Part shown: positions 9,172-18,600 of the stretch, one piece after another
Position numbering within the stretch: position 1 is the stretch's first letter
How the letters are laid out: the number at the start of each line of letters is the position of its first letter
Origin: Mycobacterium lehmannii
GTDB lineage: Bacteria; Actinomycetota; Actinomycetes; Mycobacteriales; Mycobacteriaceae
Assembly: GCF_002245535.1 (NCBI RefSeq)
Contig: NZ_NKCN01000002.1
Location: forward strand, 248,001 to 312,000
Direction: 5' to 3'
DNA length: 64,000 nt
Translations under genes and position numbers: made by a program
Notes under the pieces: model-generated
Database searches by the model: none
What the model was told of the DNA's origin: nothing
What the model saw: only the letters and a program-made list of their open reading frames with translations

Positions 9172-10365
9172 GTGTCGACACCGTTGCCGCCGCTGGTAGA
9201 ACCGGCGGCCGAACTCACCCGCGAGGAAGTGGCGCGCTACAGCCGTCACCTCATCATTCCCGACCTGGGCCTGGACGGGCAGAAGCGACTGAAGAACGCC
9301 CGGGTACTGGTCATCGGCGCCGGCGGGCTGGGCTCGCCGACGCTGCTGTACCTGGCGGCCGCGGGCGTCGGCACGATCGGGCTCGTCGAGTTCGACGTGG
9401 TCGACGAGTCCAACCTGCAGCGCCAGATCATCCACGGCCAGTCCGACATCGGCCGGTCGAAGGCCGAAAGCGCGCGTGACTCGATTCTTGACATCAACCC
9501 GCTGGTCGACGTGCGGCTGCACCAGTTCCGGCTCGAACCCGAGAACGCCGTCGAGCTGTTCGAGCAGTACGACCTGATCCTGGACGGCACCGACAACTTC
9601 GCGACGCGCTACCTCGTCAACGACGCCGCCGTGCTGGCCCACAAGCCCTATGTGTGGGGTTCGATCTACCGGTTCGAGGGCCAGATCTCCGTGTTCTGGG
9701 AAGACGCCCCGGCCGACGAGGGCGGCAATGAGCGAGGACTGAACTACCGCGACCTGTACCCCGAGCCGCCGCCGCCGGGAATGGTGCCGTCGTGCGCGGA
9801 GGGCGGGGTGCTCGGCATCCTGTGCGCCTCGGTGGCATCGGTGATGGGCACCGAGGCCATCAAGCTGATCACCGGCATCGGCGAAACGCTGCTGGGCCGC
9901 CTGATGGTCTACGACGCACTCGACATGACCTACCGCACGATCAAGATCCGCAAGGACCCGTCGACCCCGAAAATCACCGAGCTGATCGACTATGAGGAGT
10001 TCTGCGGCGTGGTGTCCGACGCCGCCGCCGAGGCCGCCGCCGATGCGACGATCACCCCTCGCGAACTCAAGGAGCTGCTCGATTCGGGCAAGCCGTTGGC
10101 GCTGATCGACGTGCGCGAACAGGTCGAGTGGGACATCAACCGCATTCAGGGCGCCGAGCTGATCCCCAAGGGCGCCTTCGAATCCGGGGAGGCGCTGGCC
10201 AAGTTGCCGACCGACCGGACGCCGGTGTTCTACTGCAAGACCGGTGTGCGCTCTGCCGAGGTGTTGGCGATCGCGAAGAACGCCGGGTTCTCCGACGCGA
10301 TGCATGTGCAAGGCGGCATCGTCGCGTGGGGTAGACAACTCGAACCCGACATGGTCATGTACTAA
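9172..10365 (+). CDS. moeZ: Adenylyltransferase/sulfurtransferase MoeZ (MoeB-rhodanese fusion)
   Basis: This 397-residue two-domain enzyme activates the C-terminal glycine of small sulfur carrier proteins (MoaD-type, CysO-type) by adenylation and then transfers sulfur. The N-terminal E1-like domain has the nucleotide loop GAGGLGSP at 49-56 and VPSCAEGGVLG. The C-terminal rhodanese domain has the active loop YCKTGVRS with Cys355. The GTG start at 9172 follows AAGGAG at 9159-9164; the in-frame extension to 9064 lacks support. It equals M. tuberculosis moeB1/moeZ (Rv3206c), which serves molybdopterin and CysO-dependent cysteine synthesis. It probably continues into the next gene, 33 bp downstream. 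Confidence 0.93.
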   Translation: MSTPLPPLVEPAAELTREEVARYSRHLIIPDLGLDGQKRLKNARVLVIGAGGLGSPTLLYLAAAGVGTIGLVEFDVVDESNLQRQIIHGQSDIGRSKAESARDSILDINPLVDVRLHQFRLEPENAVELFEQYDLILDGTDNFATRYLVNDAAVLAHKPYVWGSIYRFEGQISVFWEDAPADEGGNERGLNYRDLYPEPPPPGMVPSCAEGGVLGILCASVASVMGTEAIKLITGIGETLLGRLMVYDALDMTYRTIKIRKDPSTPKITELIDYEEFCGVVSDAAAEAAADATITPRELKELLDSGKPLALIDVREQVEWDINRIQGAELIPKGAFESGEALAKLPTDRTPVFYCKTGVRSAEVLAIAKNAGFSDAMHVQGGIVAWGRQLEPDMVMY

Positions 10366-10398
10366 CGGCTGGTTTGCCGAAACTCCGCTTACGCTGAG

Positions 10399-11256
10399 GT
10401 GGTGACTGTCGAACGGCCACCGGATCATGTGCTGGCCGCGTTCGGCCTGACCGGTGTTGAGCCCGTTGCACTCGGGCCGGGCTGGGAGGGCGGCTGGCGC
10501 TGTGGCGAAGTGGTGGTGTCGATGGTCGCCGACCACGCCCGCGCCGCATGGTCGGCCAAGGTCCGCGAGACGTTGTTCGTCGACGGGGTGCGCCTGGCGC
10601 GTCCGGTGCGTTCGACGGACGGGCGGTATGTGGTAGCTGGGTGGCGTGCGGACACCTTTGTCGCCGGGACGCCGGAACCCCGCCACGACGAGGTGGTTTC
10701 GGCCGCGGTGCGACTCCATGAGGCGACGGCCAAACTCGAACGCCCGAGGTTTCTGACACAGCCGCCGGTCGCGCCGTGGGCTGACGTGGACGTGTTCATC
10801 GCGGCCGACCGCGCCGCCTGGGAGGAACGGCCGCTGCACTCGTTGCCGCCGGGTGCCAAGGTGTCGCCGGGGTCGGCCGACGGGCAACGCTCGATCGAGT
10901 TGCTCAGTCAGCTTGCCACTCTGCGTAAGCCGACGAAGAGCCCCAGCCAGCTGGTCCACGGCGACCTCTACGGCACAGTGCTTTTCGCAGGCACCGCCGC
11001 GCCCGGGATCACCGACATCATCCCGTACTGGCGGCCGGCGTCGTGGGCCGCCGGTGTCGTCGTGGTGGACGCACTGTCCTGGGGCGAGGCCGACGACGGG
11101 CTGATCGAACGCTGGAGTCCGCTTCCCGAGTGGTCGCAGATGTTGTTGCGCGCGTTGATGTTCCGCATCGCCGTGCACGCCCTTCATCCGCGTTCGACGG
11201 CCGCCGCGTTCCCCGGTCTCGCGCGGACGGCGGCTCTGGTCCGCCTGGTGCTCTGA
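10399..11256 (+). CDS. Actinobacterial conserved protein of the TIGR02569 type (Rv3205c-like)
   Basis: This is a 285-residue protein of an actinobacterium-specific family known only by a model name. A kinase-like pattern is visible in SQLVHGDLYGTVLF, similar to the HGDxxxxN catalytic loop of aminoglycoside and choline kinase-like folds, but the asparagine is replaced. ITDIIPYWRPASW resembles the following metal-binding segment without its usual DW pair. It may therefore be an inactive or diverged kinase fold; this is inference. Two GTG codons (10399, 10402) can start it. It is probably co-transcribed with moeZ. The stop codon lies inside a 14-bp tandem duplication. Confidence 0.75.
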   Translation: MVTVERPPDHVLAAFGLTGVEPVALGPGWEGGWRCGEVVVSMVADHARAAWSAKVRETLFVDGVRLARPVRSTDGRYVVAGWRADTFVAGTPEPRHDEVVSAAVRLHEATAKLERPRFLTQPPVAPWADVDVFIAADRAAWEERPLHSLPPGAKVSPGSADGQRSIELLSQLATLRKPTKSPSQLVHGDLYGTVLFAGTAAPGITDIIPYWRPASWAAGVVVVDALSWGEADDGLIERWSPLPEWSQMLLRALMFRIAVHALHPRSTAAAFPGLARTAALVRLVL

Positions 11257-11276
11257 GCGTCGTGCTCTGAGCGTCG
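11249..11276 (+). repeat. 14-bp tandem duplication across a stop codon
   Basis: TGCTCTGAGCGTCG is present twice head to tail (11249-11262, 11263-11276). The first copy contains the TGA stop of the upstream gene, so the duplication repeats the end of the gene. It looks like a recent slippage or microduplication event. Confidence 0.9.
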
Positions 11277-11283
11277 CCACGCC

Positions 11284-11339
11284 GAACGTGGGTTACCCGC
11301 ACGCGCGCGGCGCTCGGAGCGTGCGTCAACCCCACACTC
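11284..11339. terminator. Imperfect hairpin between convergent genes (putative bidirectional terminator)
   Basis: The left arm (11285-11303, core CGTGGG...CGCACG) and right arm (11320-11338, core CGTGCG...CCCCAC) are imperfectly complementary across a GC-rich centre. The element fills most of the 90-bp gap between two converging genes. No T-run follows, as is common in mycobacteria. Confidence 0.45.
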
Positions 11340-11346
11340 GACACCT

Positions 11347-11643
11347 TCAGAATTCGTGGCGCACGGCGCGCAGGTTCACCCGGCCGTCCTCGGCAAGCAC
11401 ACCCTCGGCGCGCAGTCGTTCGAGCTGTCGAGCGCTCAGGTGCGGCGCGGGCCGACCGGACGCGCGAATCACCCGATGCCACGGCAGGTCCGACGAGTCG
11501 GTGCGCATGATCCAGCCGACGATGCGGGGACTGGAAAGCCCGGCGGCATCGGCGATGTCGCCGTAGGTCGACACCCGGCCCGGCGGGATCGCGGCCACCA
11601 GCGCGCGCACGGCCTCCACCTGTTCGTCGGTGACCGGCGCCAT
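11347..11643 (-). CDS. Alkyltransferase-like protein (ATL), Rv3204-like
   Basis: This 98-residue protein has the DNA-binding domain of O6-alkylguanine alkyltransferases (GRVSTYGDIADAAGLSSPRIVGWIM). The active-site cysteine is replaced: the usual PCHRV reads PWHRV at residues 54-58. This is the hallmark of ATLs, which bind O6-alkylguanine without repairing it and mark it for nucleotide excision repair. It is therefore not a methylase despite older annotations of Rv3204. The ATG at 11643 lies two bases after the lipV stop codon, indicating coupled translation. An in-frame extension back to 11724 would overlap lipV. Confidence 0.87.
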   Translation of the reverse strand: MAPVTDEQVEAVRALVAAIPPGRVSTYGDIADAAGLSSPRIVGWIMRTDSSDLPWHRVIRASGRPAPHLSARQLERLRAEGVLAEDGRVNLRAVRHEF

Positions 11644-11645
11644 CG

Positions 11646-12419
11646 CTAGGAGCCGAGCTGCTCGCGGATCAACGCCGCCGTCTCGGCGGGCTTGGCCTGC
11701 GCAACCATGTGGTCGCAGTCCCACTCCAGCAACGTGAAGTCCGCGCCGAGGCGCTGCGCCAGCGCCGTGACGATGTCGTCGGTCGCATACGGTGGTCTGG
11801 TGCGTGCTGCCCGCACGAGTGTCGTGGGAATACCCCTTGGGGGCAACGTGACCGGGCGAGCGAGCTCGCTCCAGTACGACAGCATCGCCGGGATGCTGAT
11901 CCGCCAGCCGACCCGTCCGGACGGCAGATCGATCAGATGCTCGTCGAGCTCGCGATCCAGCTCGGCCGACTCGACCTCACCCCATGAGCCGTTCGCCTTC
12001 TCGGCGCGCGCCTCGGCGCGGTCGGTGTAGTCGGGGGAGGCGAACATGTCGTCGGCGATCTGGCGCATCCAGTCGCCGTCCAGGCCGACGGCCGGGTCCA
12101 GCAGGATGATCCGCGACACCAGGTCTGGCCGGGCGGCAGCCAGATTCAGCGCCACCGCTCCGCCGAAGGAGTGGCCGACCACCACCGCGGGACCCTCGAG
12201 CAGCGCGGCCAGCGCCGCGACGTTCGAGTCGATCGACCACGGAGCCGCCCAGGAGGCACGGCCGTGCCCGATGAGGTCTGGTGCGAGAACCGCGTACTCG
12301 CGCAAGTGGCGTGTGGCCAGCGTCTGCCATCGCTGCCCGTGCCCGGTCAGGCCGTGGATCGCCAACACCTGTGCGGGCCCGGCAGGCCCGTAGCGGTGAA
12401 CGTGCAGGAGTTCGGTCAC
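11646..12419 (-). CDS. lipV: Alpha/beta hydrolase (LipV-like)
   Basis: This 257-residue cytosolic alpha/beta hydrolase has an HGLTG oxyanion region at 22-26 and the nucleophile elbow GHSFGG with Ser84. The catalytic acid and histidine lie toward the C-terminus (a CDHMV motif, as in many esterases). In M. tuberculosis the equivalent Rv3203 is called lipV. The true substrate is not evident from sequence. It is the first gene of a two-gene unit with the ATL. Divergent adnA starts 65 bp away. Confidence 0.8.
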   Translation of the reverse strand: MTELLHVHRYGPAGPAQVLAIHGLTGHGQRWQTLATRHLREYAVLAPDLIGHGRASWAAPWSIDSNVAALAALLEGPAVVVGHSFGGAVALNLAAARPDLVSRIILLDPAVGLDGDWMRQIADDMFASPDYTDRAEARAEKANGSWGEVESAELDRELDEHLIDLPSGRVGWRISIPAMLSYWSELARPVTLPPRGIPTTLVRAARTRPPYATDDIVTALAQRLGADFTLLEWDCDHMVAQAKPAETAALIREQLGS

Positions 12420-12483
12420 GGCTATCGATGCTGCCAGCCTCGGGCGACGGCCACTTGTCGGACCCCCGTGGTGTCATGCCCAC

Positions 12484-15400
12484 ATGTCCGCACCGCACAC
12501 CGACCTCACGCCGAGCGCACTCACCGATCCCGGCGCGCGCGGCGTTTTCCGTGTGATCGGCGGACCCGGCACCGGCAAGAGCTCGCTGCTGATCCAGACG
12601 GCGGTCGCGCACATCGCCACCGGCGTCGATCCGGAATCGGTTCTGCTGCTGACCGGTTCGGCACGCCTCGGCGCGCAGGTGCGGGCGCGCATCACCTCAA
12701 CGCTGTTACAGGCCGGCAGCCGCACAGTCGTGCGCGAACCGTTGGTGCGCACCGTGCACTCGTATGCGTTCGCGGTGCTGCGGCTGGCCGCTCAGCGCAA
12801 CGGCGATCCGCCGCCGCGGCTGATCACCAGCGCCGAACAGGACGGGATCATCCGGGAGCTGCTCGCCGGCGACATCGAGGACGGCGACCGCGCGGCGACG
12901 GCGTGGCCGCACCATCTGCGCCCGGCGTTGAGCACGGTCGGCTTCGCCAACGAGCTGCGAGACCTGTTGGCCCGCTGCGCCGAGCGCGGGGTCGATCCCG
13001 TCGAACTGCAGCGCATCGGGCGGCGCTCGGGCAGGACGGAGTGGCTGGCGGCCGGCCAATTCGCCCAGGCCTACGAGCAGATCATGCTGTTGCGCTCGGC
13101 CGTCGGTATGGCGGCGCCGCAGGCCACCATCCCCGCATTGGGAGCGGCCGAACTGGTCGGGGCGGCGCTGGAGGCGTTGGGCACCGACGGCGAGCTGCTG
13201 GCCGCCGAACGTGGCCGCGTCAAGATCCTCCTCGTCGACGATGCGCAGCAGCTCGATCCGCAGGCGGCGCTGCTGGTCCGGGTGTTGGCCCAGGGCGCCG
13301 AAACCGCCGTGTTCGCAGGTGATCCCAATCAGGCGATCTTCGGCTACCGCGGCGCCGACCCGGCGCTGCTGCGCGGTGACGAGCCGGCGATCGTGCTGAC
13401 CGAATCGCACCGCTGCGCACCCGCGATCGCCGAGGCCATCACCGACGTCGCGCGACGACTGTCCGGTGTCGACGGGGGGCGCGTGCTGACCGGGGCGCCC
13501 GGCCCAACAGGCGCACTGGCCGTGCGCATCGCCGCCTCTCCGCACGCGGAGGCGGCGATGATCACCGACGCGCTACGACGGGCGCACCTCGTCGACGGCG
13601 TCCCGTGGTCCCAGATGGCCGTCGTCGTGCGTTCGATGCCCCGCCTCGGTGCGGCGCTGGCTCGCACACTGGCCGCGGCCGGAGTCCCGGTGGACGCGCC
13701 GTCGCCCGCGACACCGCTCGGCGACCAACCCGCCGTGCAGGCGCTGCTCACCGTGCTGGCGGCAACGTCGCAGGGACTCGACGCCGAGCAGGCGGTGTCG
13801 CTTGTGACGGGACCGATCGGCCGCGTCGATCCGGTGTCGCTGCGCCAACTTCGGCGCGCGCTGCGACGCATCGACGGCTCGCAACCGCCACGAGATTTCG
13901 GCGATCTGCTGGTCGAGGCGGTGGAGCACGGAGTCGACGGATTGCCGGAGAACCTGGGCCGGCCCTTGGATCGCGTGCGCAAGGTGCTGGCGGCGGCCCG
14001 GCGCAGTGCCGAGACGGGCGCCGATCCGCGCTACACGCTGTGGCAGGCCTGGCAGCGCTGCGGGCTGCAACGACGCTGGCTGGCGGCGAGCGAACGCGGC
14101 GGTGTGTCCGGCACACAGGCCGACCGGGACCTCGACGCCGTCACCGCGCTCTTCGACGTCGCCGAGCAGTACGTGAACCGCACCGCAGGCGCGACGCTGC
14201 GCGGGTTGCTCGACCATGTCGCCGGTCTCGGATCGCCCGCCCGCGATGAGCGCGTGGACGCCGAAGCGGTCGCCGTGCTCAGCGCGCACGCCGCGACGGG
14301 CCGCGAGTGGGAGCTCGTCGTCATCGCCGGTGTGCAGGAAGGGCTGTGGCCCAACACCGTTCCGCGTGGCGGGGTGTTGGCCACCCAGCAGCTGGTCGAC
14401 CTGCTCGACGGTGTCACCCAGCACGCTGCAAGCGTGTCGACGCGGGCGCCGCTGTTGGCGGAGGAACGCCGGTTGCTCATCGCCGCGATGGGTCGTGCCC
14501 GCAGCCGTCTGTTGGTGACGGCAGTCGACAGCGATAACGGCGACGAGTCGCTGCTCCCGTCGGCGTTCTGCTACGAGTTGGCCGCACTATCGGGCGATCG
14601 CGATTCCGACCTCACCGAGCCGGTCAGCGCACCGCGCGTACTGGCCCCCGCAGCATTGGTCGGCCGACTGCGCGCCGTGGTGTGCGCGTCCGACGATGCG
14701 GTCGACGACACCGCAAGGGCTTGCGCGGCAACACTGCTGGCGCGGCTGGCGGCCGCCGACGTGCCCGGTGCGGACCCGGCGCAGTGGCAGTCGATGACTC
14801 CGCTGTCCAGCGAGGACCCATTGTGGAGCGGTGACGGCCACACCGTGACATTGTCGCCGTCGACGCTGCAGATGCTCACCGACTGCCCATTGCGCTGGCT
14901 GCTGGAACGGCACGGCGGCGCCGACGGTCGCGATGTGCGCTCGGCGGTCGGCTCGTTGGTGCACGCCCTCGTCGCCGATCCGGGGCGCACCGAGAGCCAG
15001 ATGGTCAACGAGCTCGAGAAGGTCTGGCCCAAGCTGCCATTCGAGTCACGCTGGTACGCCGACAACGAACTCGACAGGCACCGTGCGATGTTGGCGACGT
15101 TTGAGCAGTGGCGTGCGCAGACCCGCGGCCAGCTCACCGAGGTGGGCAGCGAGGTCGGTGTCGACGGTGTCGTGATCGAGGGTGTCGATGGTGGACCCGA
15201 CGTGCGTGTGCGCGGACGTGTCGACCGCCTCGAACGCGACAGCGAGGGCCGGCTCGTCGTGGTCGATCTCAAGACCGGCAAGAGCCCGGTGACCAAGGAT
15301 GACGCCCAGAACCACGCCCAGTTGGCGATGTATCAGCTGGCCATCGCGGAAGGTCTGCTGGGACAAGGGGACTCTCCGGGTGGTGGCCGCTTGGTCTATC

Positions 15401-15606
15401 TCGGCAAAACCTGCGCATCGGGGCCTACCGAGCGCACACAGGACGCGCTGACACCGGAGAAGCACGCCGAGTGGCGCGACACGGTGCGCGCGGCAGCGGC
15501 TGCCACCCAGGGCCCGCAGTTCGTCGCGCGGATCAACGACGGATGCGGCCATTGCCCCGTCCGGGCCATGTGTCCCGCCCAGGCCGGGACCGGAGGACAG
15601 CCATGA
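12484..15606 (+). CDS. adnA: Helicase-nuclease subunit AdnA
   Basis: This 1040-residue subunit of the mycobacterial AdnAB motor-nuclease resects double-strand breaks. It has an N-terminal UvrD/PcrA-like motor with Walker A GGPGTGKSS (K32). The Walker B segment reads VDDAQQLDP instead of the usual DExQ, followed by FAGDPNQAIFGYRGAD. The C-terminal RecB-type nuclease has VVDLKTGK and NHAQLAMYQ. One cysteine in TDCPLRW plus CGHCPVRAMC near the C-terminus gives the C...CX2CX5C pattern of AddB/Cas4-type iron-sulfur nucleases. The stop codon overlaps the adnB start as ATGA, so the subunits are made in equal amounts. Confidence 0.93.
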   Translation: MSAPHTDLTPSALTDPGARGVFRVIGGPGTGKSSLLIQTAVAHIATGVDPESVLLLTGSARLGAQVRARITSTLLQAGSRTVVREPLVRTVHSYAFAVLRLAAQRNGDPPPRLITSAEQDGIIRELLAGDIEDGDRAATAWPHHLRPALSTVGFANELRDLLARCAERGVDPVELQRIGRRSGRTEWLAAGQFAQAYEQIMLLRSAVGMAAPQATIPALGAAELVGAALEALGTDGELLAAERGRVKILLVDDAQQLDPQAALLVRVLAQGAETAVFAGDPNQAIFGYRGADPALLRGDEPAIVLTESHRCAPAIAEAITDVARRLSGVDGGRVLTGAPGPTGALAVRIAASPHAEAAMITDALRRAHLVDGVPWSQMAVVVRSMPRLGAALARTLAAAGVPVDAPSPATPLGDQPAVQALLTVLAATSQGLDAEQAVSLVTGPIGRVDPVSLRQLRRALRRIDGSQPPRDFGDLLVEAVEHGVDGLPENLGRPLDRVRKVLAAARRSAETGADPRYTLWQAWQRCGLQRRWLAASERGGVSGTQADRDLDAVTALFDVAEQYVNRTAGATLRGLLDHVAGLGSPARDERVDAEAVAVLSAHAATGREWELVVIAGVQEGLWPNTVPRGGVLATQQLVDLLDGVTQHAASVSTRAPLLAEERRLLIAAMGRARSRLLVTAVDSDNGDESLLPSAFCYELAALSGDRDSDLTEPVSAPRVLAPAALVGRLRAVVCASDDAVDDTARACAATLLARLAAADVPGADPAQWQSMTPLSSEDPLWSGDGHTVTLSPSTLQMLTDCPLRWLLERHGGADGRDVRSAVGSLVHALVADPGRTESQMVNELEKVWPKLPFESRWYADNELDRHRAMLATFEQWRAQTRGQLTEVGSEVGVDGVVIEGVDGGPDVRVRGRVDRLERDSEGRLVVVDLKTGKSPVTKDDAQNHAQLAMYQLAIAEGLLGQGDSPGGGRLVYLGKTCASGPTERTQDALTPEKHAEWRDTVRAAAAATQGPQFVARINDGCGHCPVRAMCPAQAGTGGQP

Positions 15607-18600
15607 CCGCGCGATACAGTCCACACGAACTCGCCGCGGCCCTCGGCCTTTTCGCGCCGACCGAGGAGCAGGCCGCCGTGATCGCCGCCCCGCCCGGGCC
15701 TCTGGTGGTCATCGCCGGCGCCGGCGCGGGCAAGACCGAGACGATGGCCGCGCGGGTGGTGTGGCTGGTCGCCAACGGGTACGCGCATCCCGGCGAGGTT
15801 CTCGGCCTCACCTTCACCCGCAAGGCCGCCGGCCAGCTGCTGCGCCGGGTCCGCACCCGACTGGCCCGGCTCGCGGGCGCCGGCCTTCTCGGCGGCGCTG
15901 CCTTCGCCGACGAGCCACCGACCGTCAGCACGTATCACGCCTTCGCCGGTAACCTGCTGCGCGAGCACGGCCTGCTGCTGCCGGTCGAACCTGAGACCCG
16001 GCTGCTGAGCGAAACCGAACTGTGGCAGTTGGCCTTCCGCGTGGTGTGTCAGCACCCCGAACTGCACACCGAGAAGACACCGGCGGCGGTGACGTCGATG
16101 GTGCTGCGGCTCGCGGGTCAGCTCGCCGAGCACCTTGTCGACACCGACCAGTTGCGCGACACACACGTCGAGCTCGAGCGGTTGGTGCATACGCTGCCCG
16201 CCGGTCCGTACCAACGCGACCGGGGCCCCAGCCAGTGGCTGCTGCGGCTGCTGGCCACCCAAACCGAGCGCACCGAGCTGGTCCCGCTGATCGACACCCT
16301 GCACCAGCGGATGCGGGCCGACAAGGTGATGGACTTCGGCATGCAGATGGCGTCGGCGGCCAGGCTGGCCGAGAACTTCCCGCACGTGGGTGAACAACTG
16401 CGCCAGCGGTATCGGGTGGTATTGCTCGACGAATACCAGGACACCGGGCATGCGCAGCGGGTCGCCTTGTCGTCGTTGTTCGGCGGCGGAGCCGACGACG
16501 ACCTCGCGCTGACCGCGGTCGGCGATCCCATCCAGTCGATCTACGGGTGGCGCGGTGCGTCGGCCACCAACCTACCGCGCTTCACCACCGACTTCCCCCG
16601 TTCGGACGGCACGCCGGCGCCCACCCTGGAACTGCGCACGAGCTGGCGCAATCCGCCGCGTGCGCTGTATCTGGCCAACGCGGTTTCGGCGCAGGCGCGG
16701 CGTCGTTCGGTGGCGGTGCGCTCACTGCTGCCCAGGCCGGACGCACCGCTGGGCGCCATCCGCTGTGCCCTGCTGAACGACGTTGCGGCCGAACGGGAGT
16801 GGCTGGCCGACCATATCTCCGACATCTTCGAGCGGTCGCGCAAAGACGGGGTGCCCGCACCGACGACGGCCGTGCTGGTGCGCCGAAACGCCGATGCCGC
16901 GCCGATGGCCGAAGCGCTCGCCGCCCGCGGGGTGCCGGTCGAAGTCGTCGGGCTGGCCGGCCTCCTCGGTGTGCCGGAGGTCGCCGACGTGGTGGCGATG
17001 TTGCGGATGATGGCCGACCCGACCGCGGGCAGCGCGGCCATGCGGGTCCTCACCGGGCCACGGTGGCGGCTGAGTGGCCGCGACATCACCGCGCTGTGGC
17101 GGCGCGCTGTACAACTCGACGACAGAGCCGAAGCCCCAGCCGGGGCCGCCGAACGCATCGCCGCCCAAGCGGCACCCGACGCCGATACCGCGTGTCTCGC
17201 CGAAGCGGTCACCGATCCCGGTGCATCTGCGGCGTATTCGCCGACGGGGTACGCGCGGATCGTCGCGCTGGGCCGCGAGCTGACCGCTTTACGGGCCCAT
17301 CTGTCGCACCCGCTTCCCGAGCTCGTCTCCGAGGTGCGCCGCGTGCTCGGCATCGACACCGAGGTACGCGCGCGCCGCCCCGTCACGGCGGGCTGGTCGG
17401 GCACCGAACATCTCGACGCGTTCGCCGATGTGGTGGCCGACTTCGCCGACCGTCCCGGCGCCGATGTCAGCAGCCTGCTTGCCTACCTCGACGCCGCCGA
17501 GGAGGTGGAGAACGGCCTGGCCCCGGCCCCAGGGTCTGTCGCGGCCGACCGGGTGCAGATCATGACCATCCACGCGGCGAAGGGACTCGAATGGCAGGTG
17601 GTCGCCGTTCCGCACCTCAGCGGCCGCGTCTTTCCTTCGACCGGCACCGCCCGCACGTGGCTGACCGACGTCGGCGACCTCCCTCCGCTGCTGCGCGGCG
17701 ACCGGGCCACGCTCTCCGAGCACGGCGTCCCGGTGCTCGACACCAGCGACGTCAACGACCGCAAACGATTGTCCGACGTGATCGGCGAGCACAAGAGAAG
17801 CCTCGAACAGCGCCGCATCGATGAGGAACGCCGCTTGCTCTATGTGGCGCTCACCCGCGCCGAGGACACGCTGTTCCTGTCGGGTCACCACTGGGGAGCC
17901 TCGGAGAGCAAGGCCCGCGGCCCGTCGGAGTTCCTCTGCGAGCTCAAAGACATCATCGACAAGTCCGCCGACGAGGGCGAGCCCTGTGGTGTGATCGAAC
18001 ACTGGGCGCCCGACCCACCCGACGGCGAACCGAACCCGTTGCGGGACAAGGTGGTCGAAGCCGTCTGGCCCGCAGATCCTGCGGGTGCGCGCCGCGCCGA
18101 CGTGGCGCGCGGGGCCACGCTTGTGGCGGAGGCGATGTCGAACGCCCGCGACGACGAACCCATCGACTCCGCAGAAGGGTGGGAGGCCGACGTCGACGCG
18201 CTCATCGCCGAACGCACCCGGGCCGTCGAACCGTCTGCGCCTCCGCTTCCTCTACAGGTGTCGGTCAGCACCATGGTGGAGCTCGGCAAGAACCCCGAAG
18301 CCGTCGCGCAGCGGCTGCGCCGTAGGCTGCCGACGCGTCCGGATCCACATGCGTTGCTGGGCACGGCATTTCACGACTGGGTGCAACGTTTCTATCACGC
18401 CGAGCGGTTGTTCGACCTCGACGACCTGCCGGGTGCGGTCGATCATGACGCCGCCGTGGCCGAGGAACTCGCCGAGTTGCAGGCGGCGTTCGCGGTGTCG
18501 CCGTGGGCGGCGCGCACCCCGGTCGACGTCGAGGTGCCGTTCGACATGGTGATCGGCGGCAGGGTGGTCCGGGGACGTATCGACGCGGTGTTCGTCGACG

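Noticed and set aside
15396..16451. 351-codon minus-strand frame across the adnA/adnB junction
   Set aside because: It is antisense to two certain genes and shows no recognisable motif.
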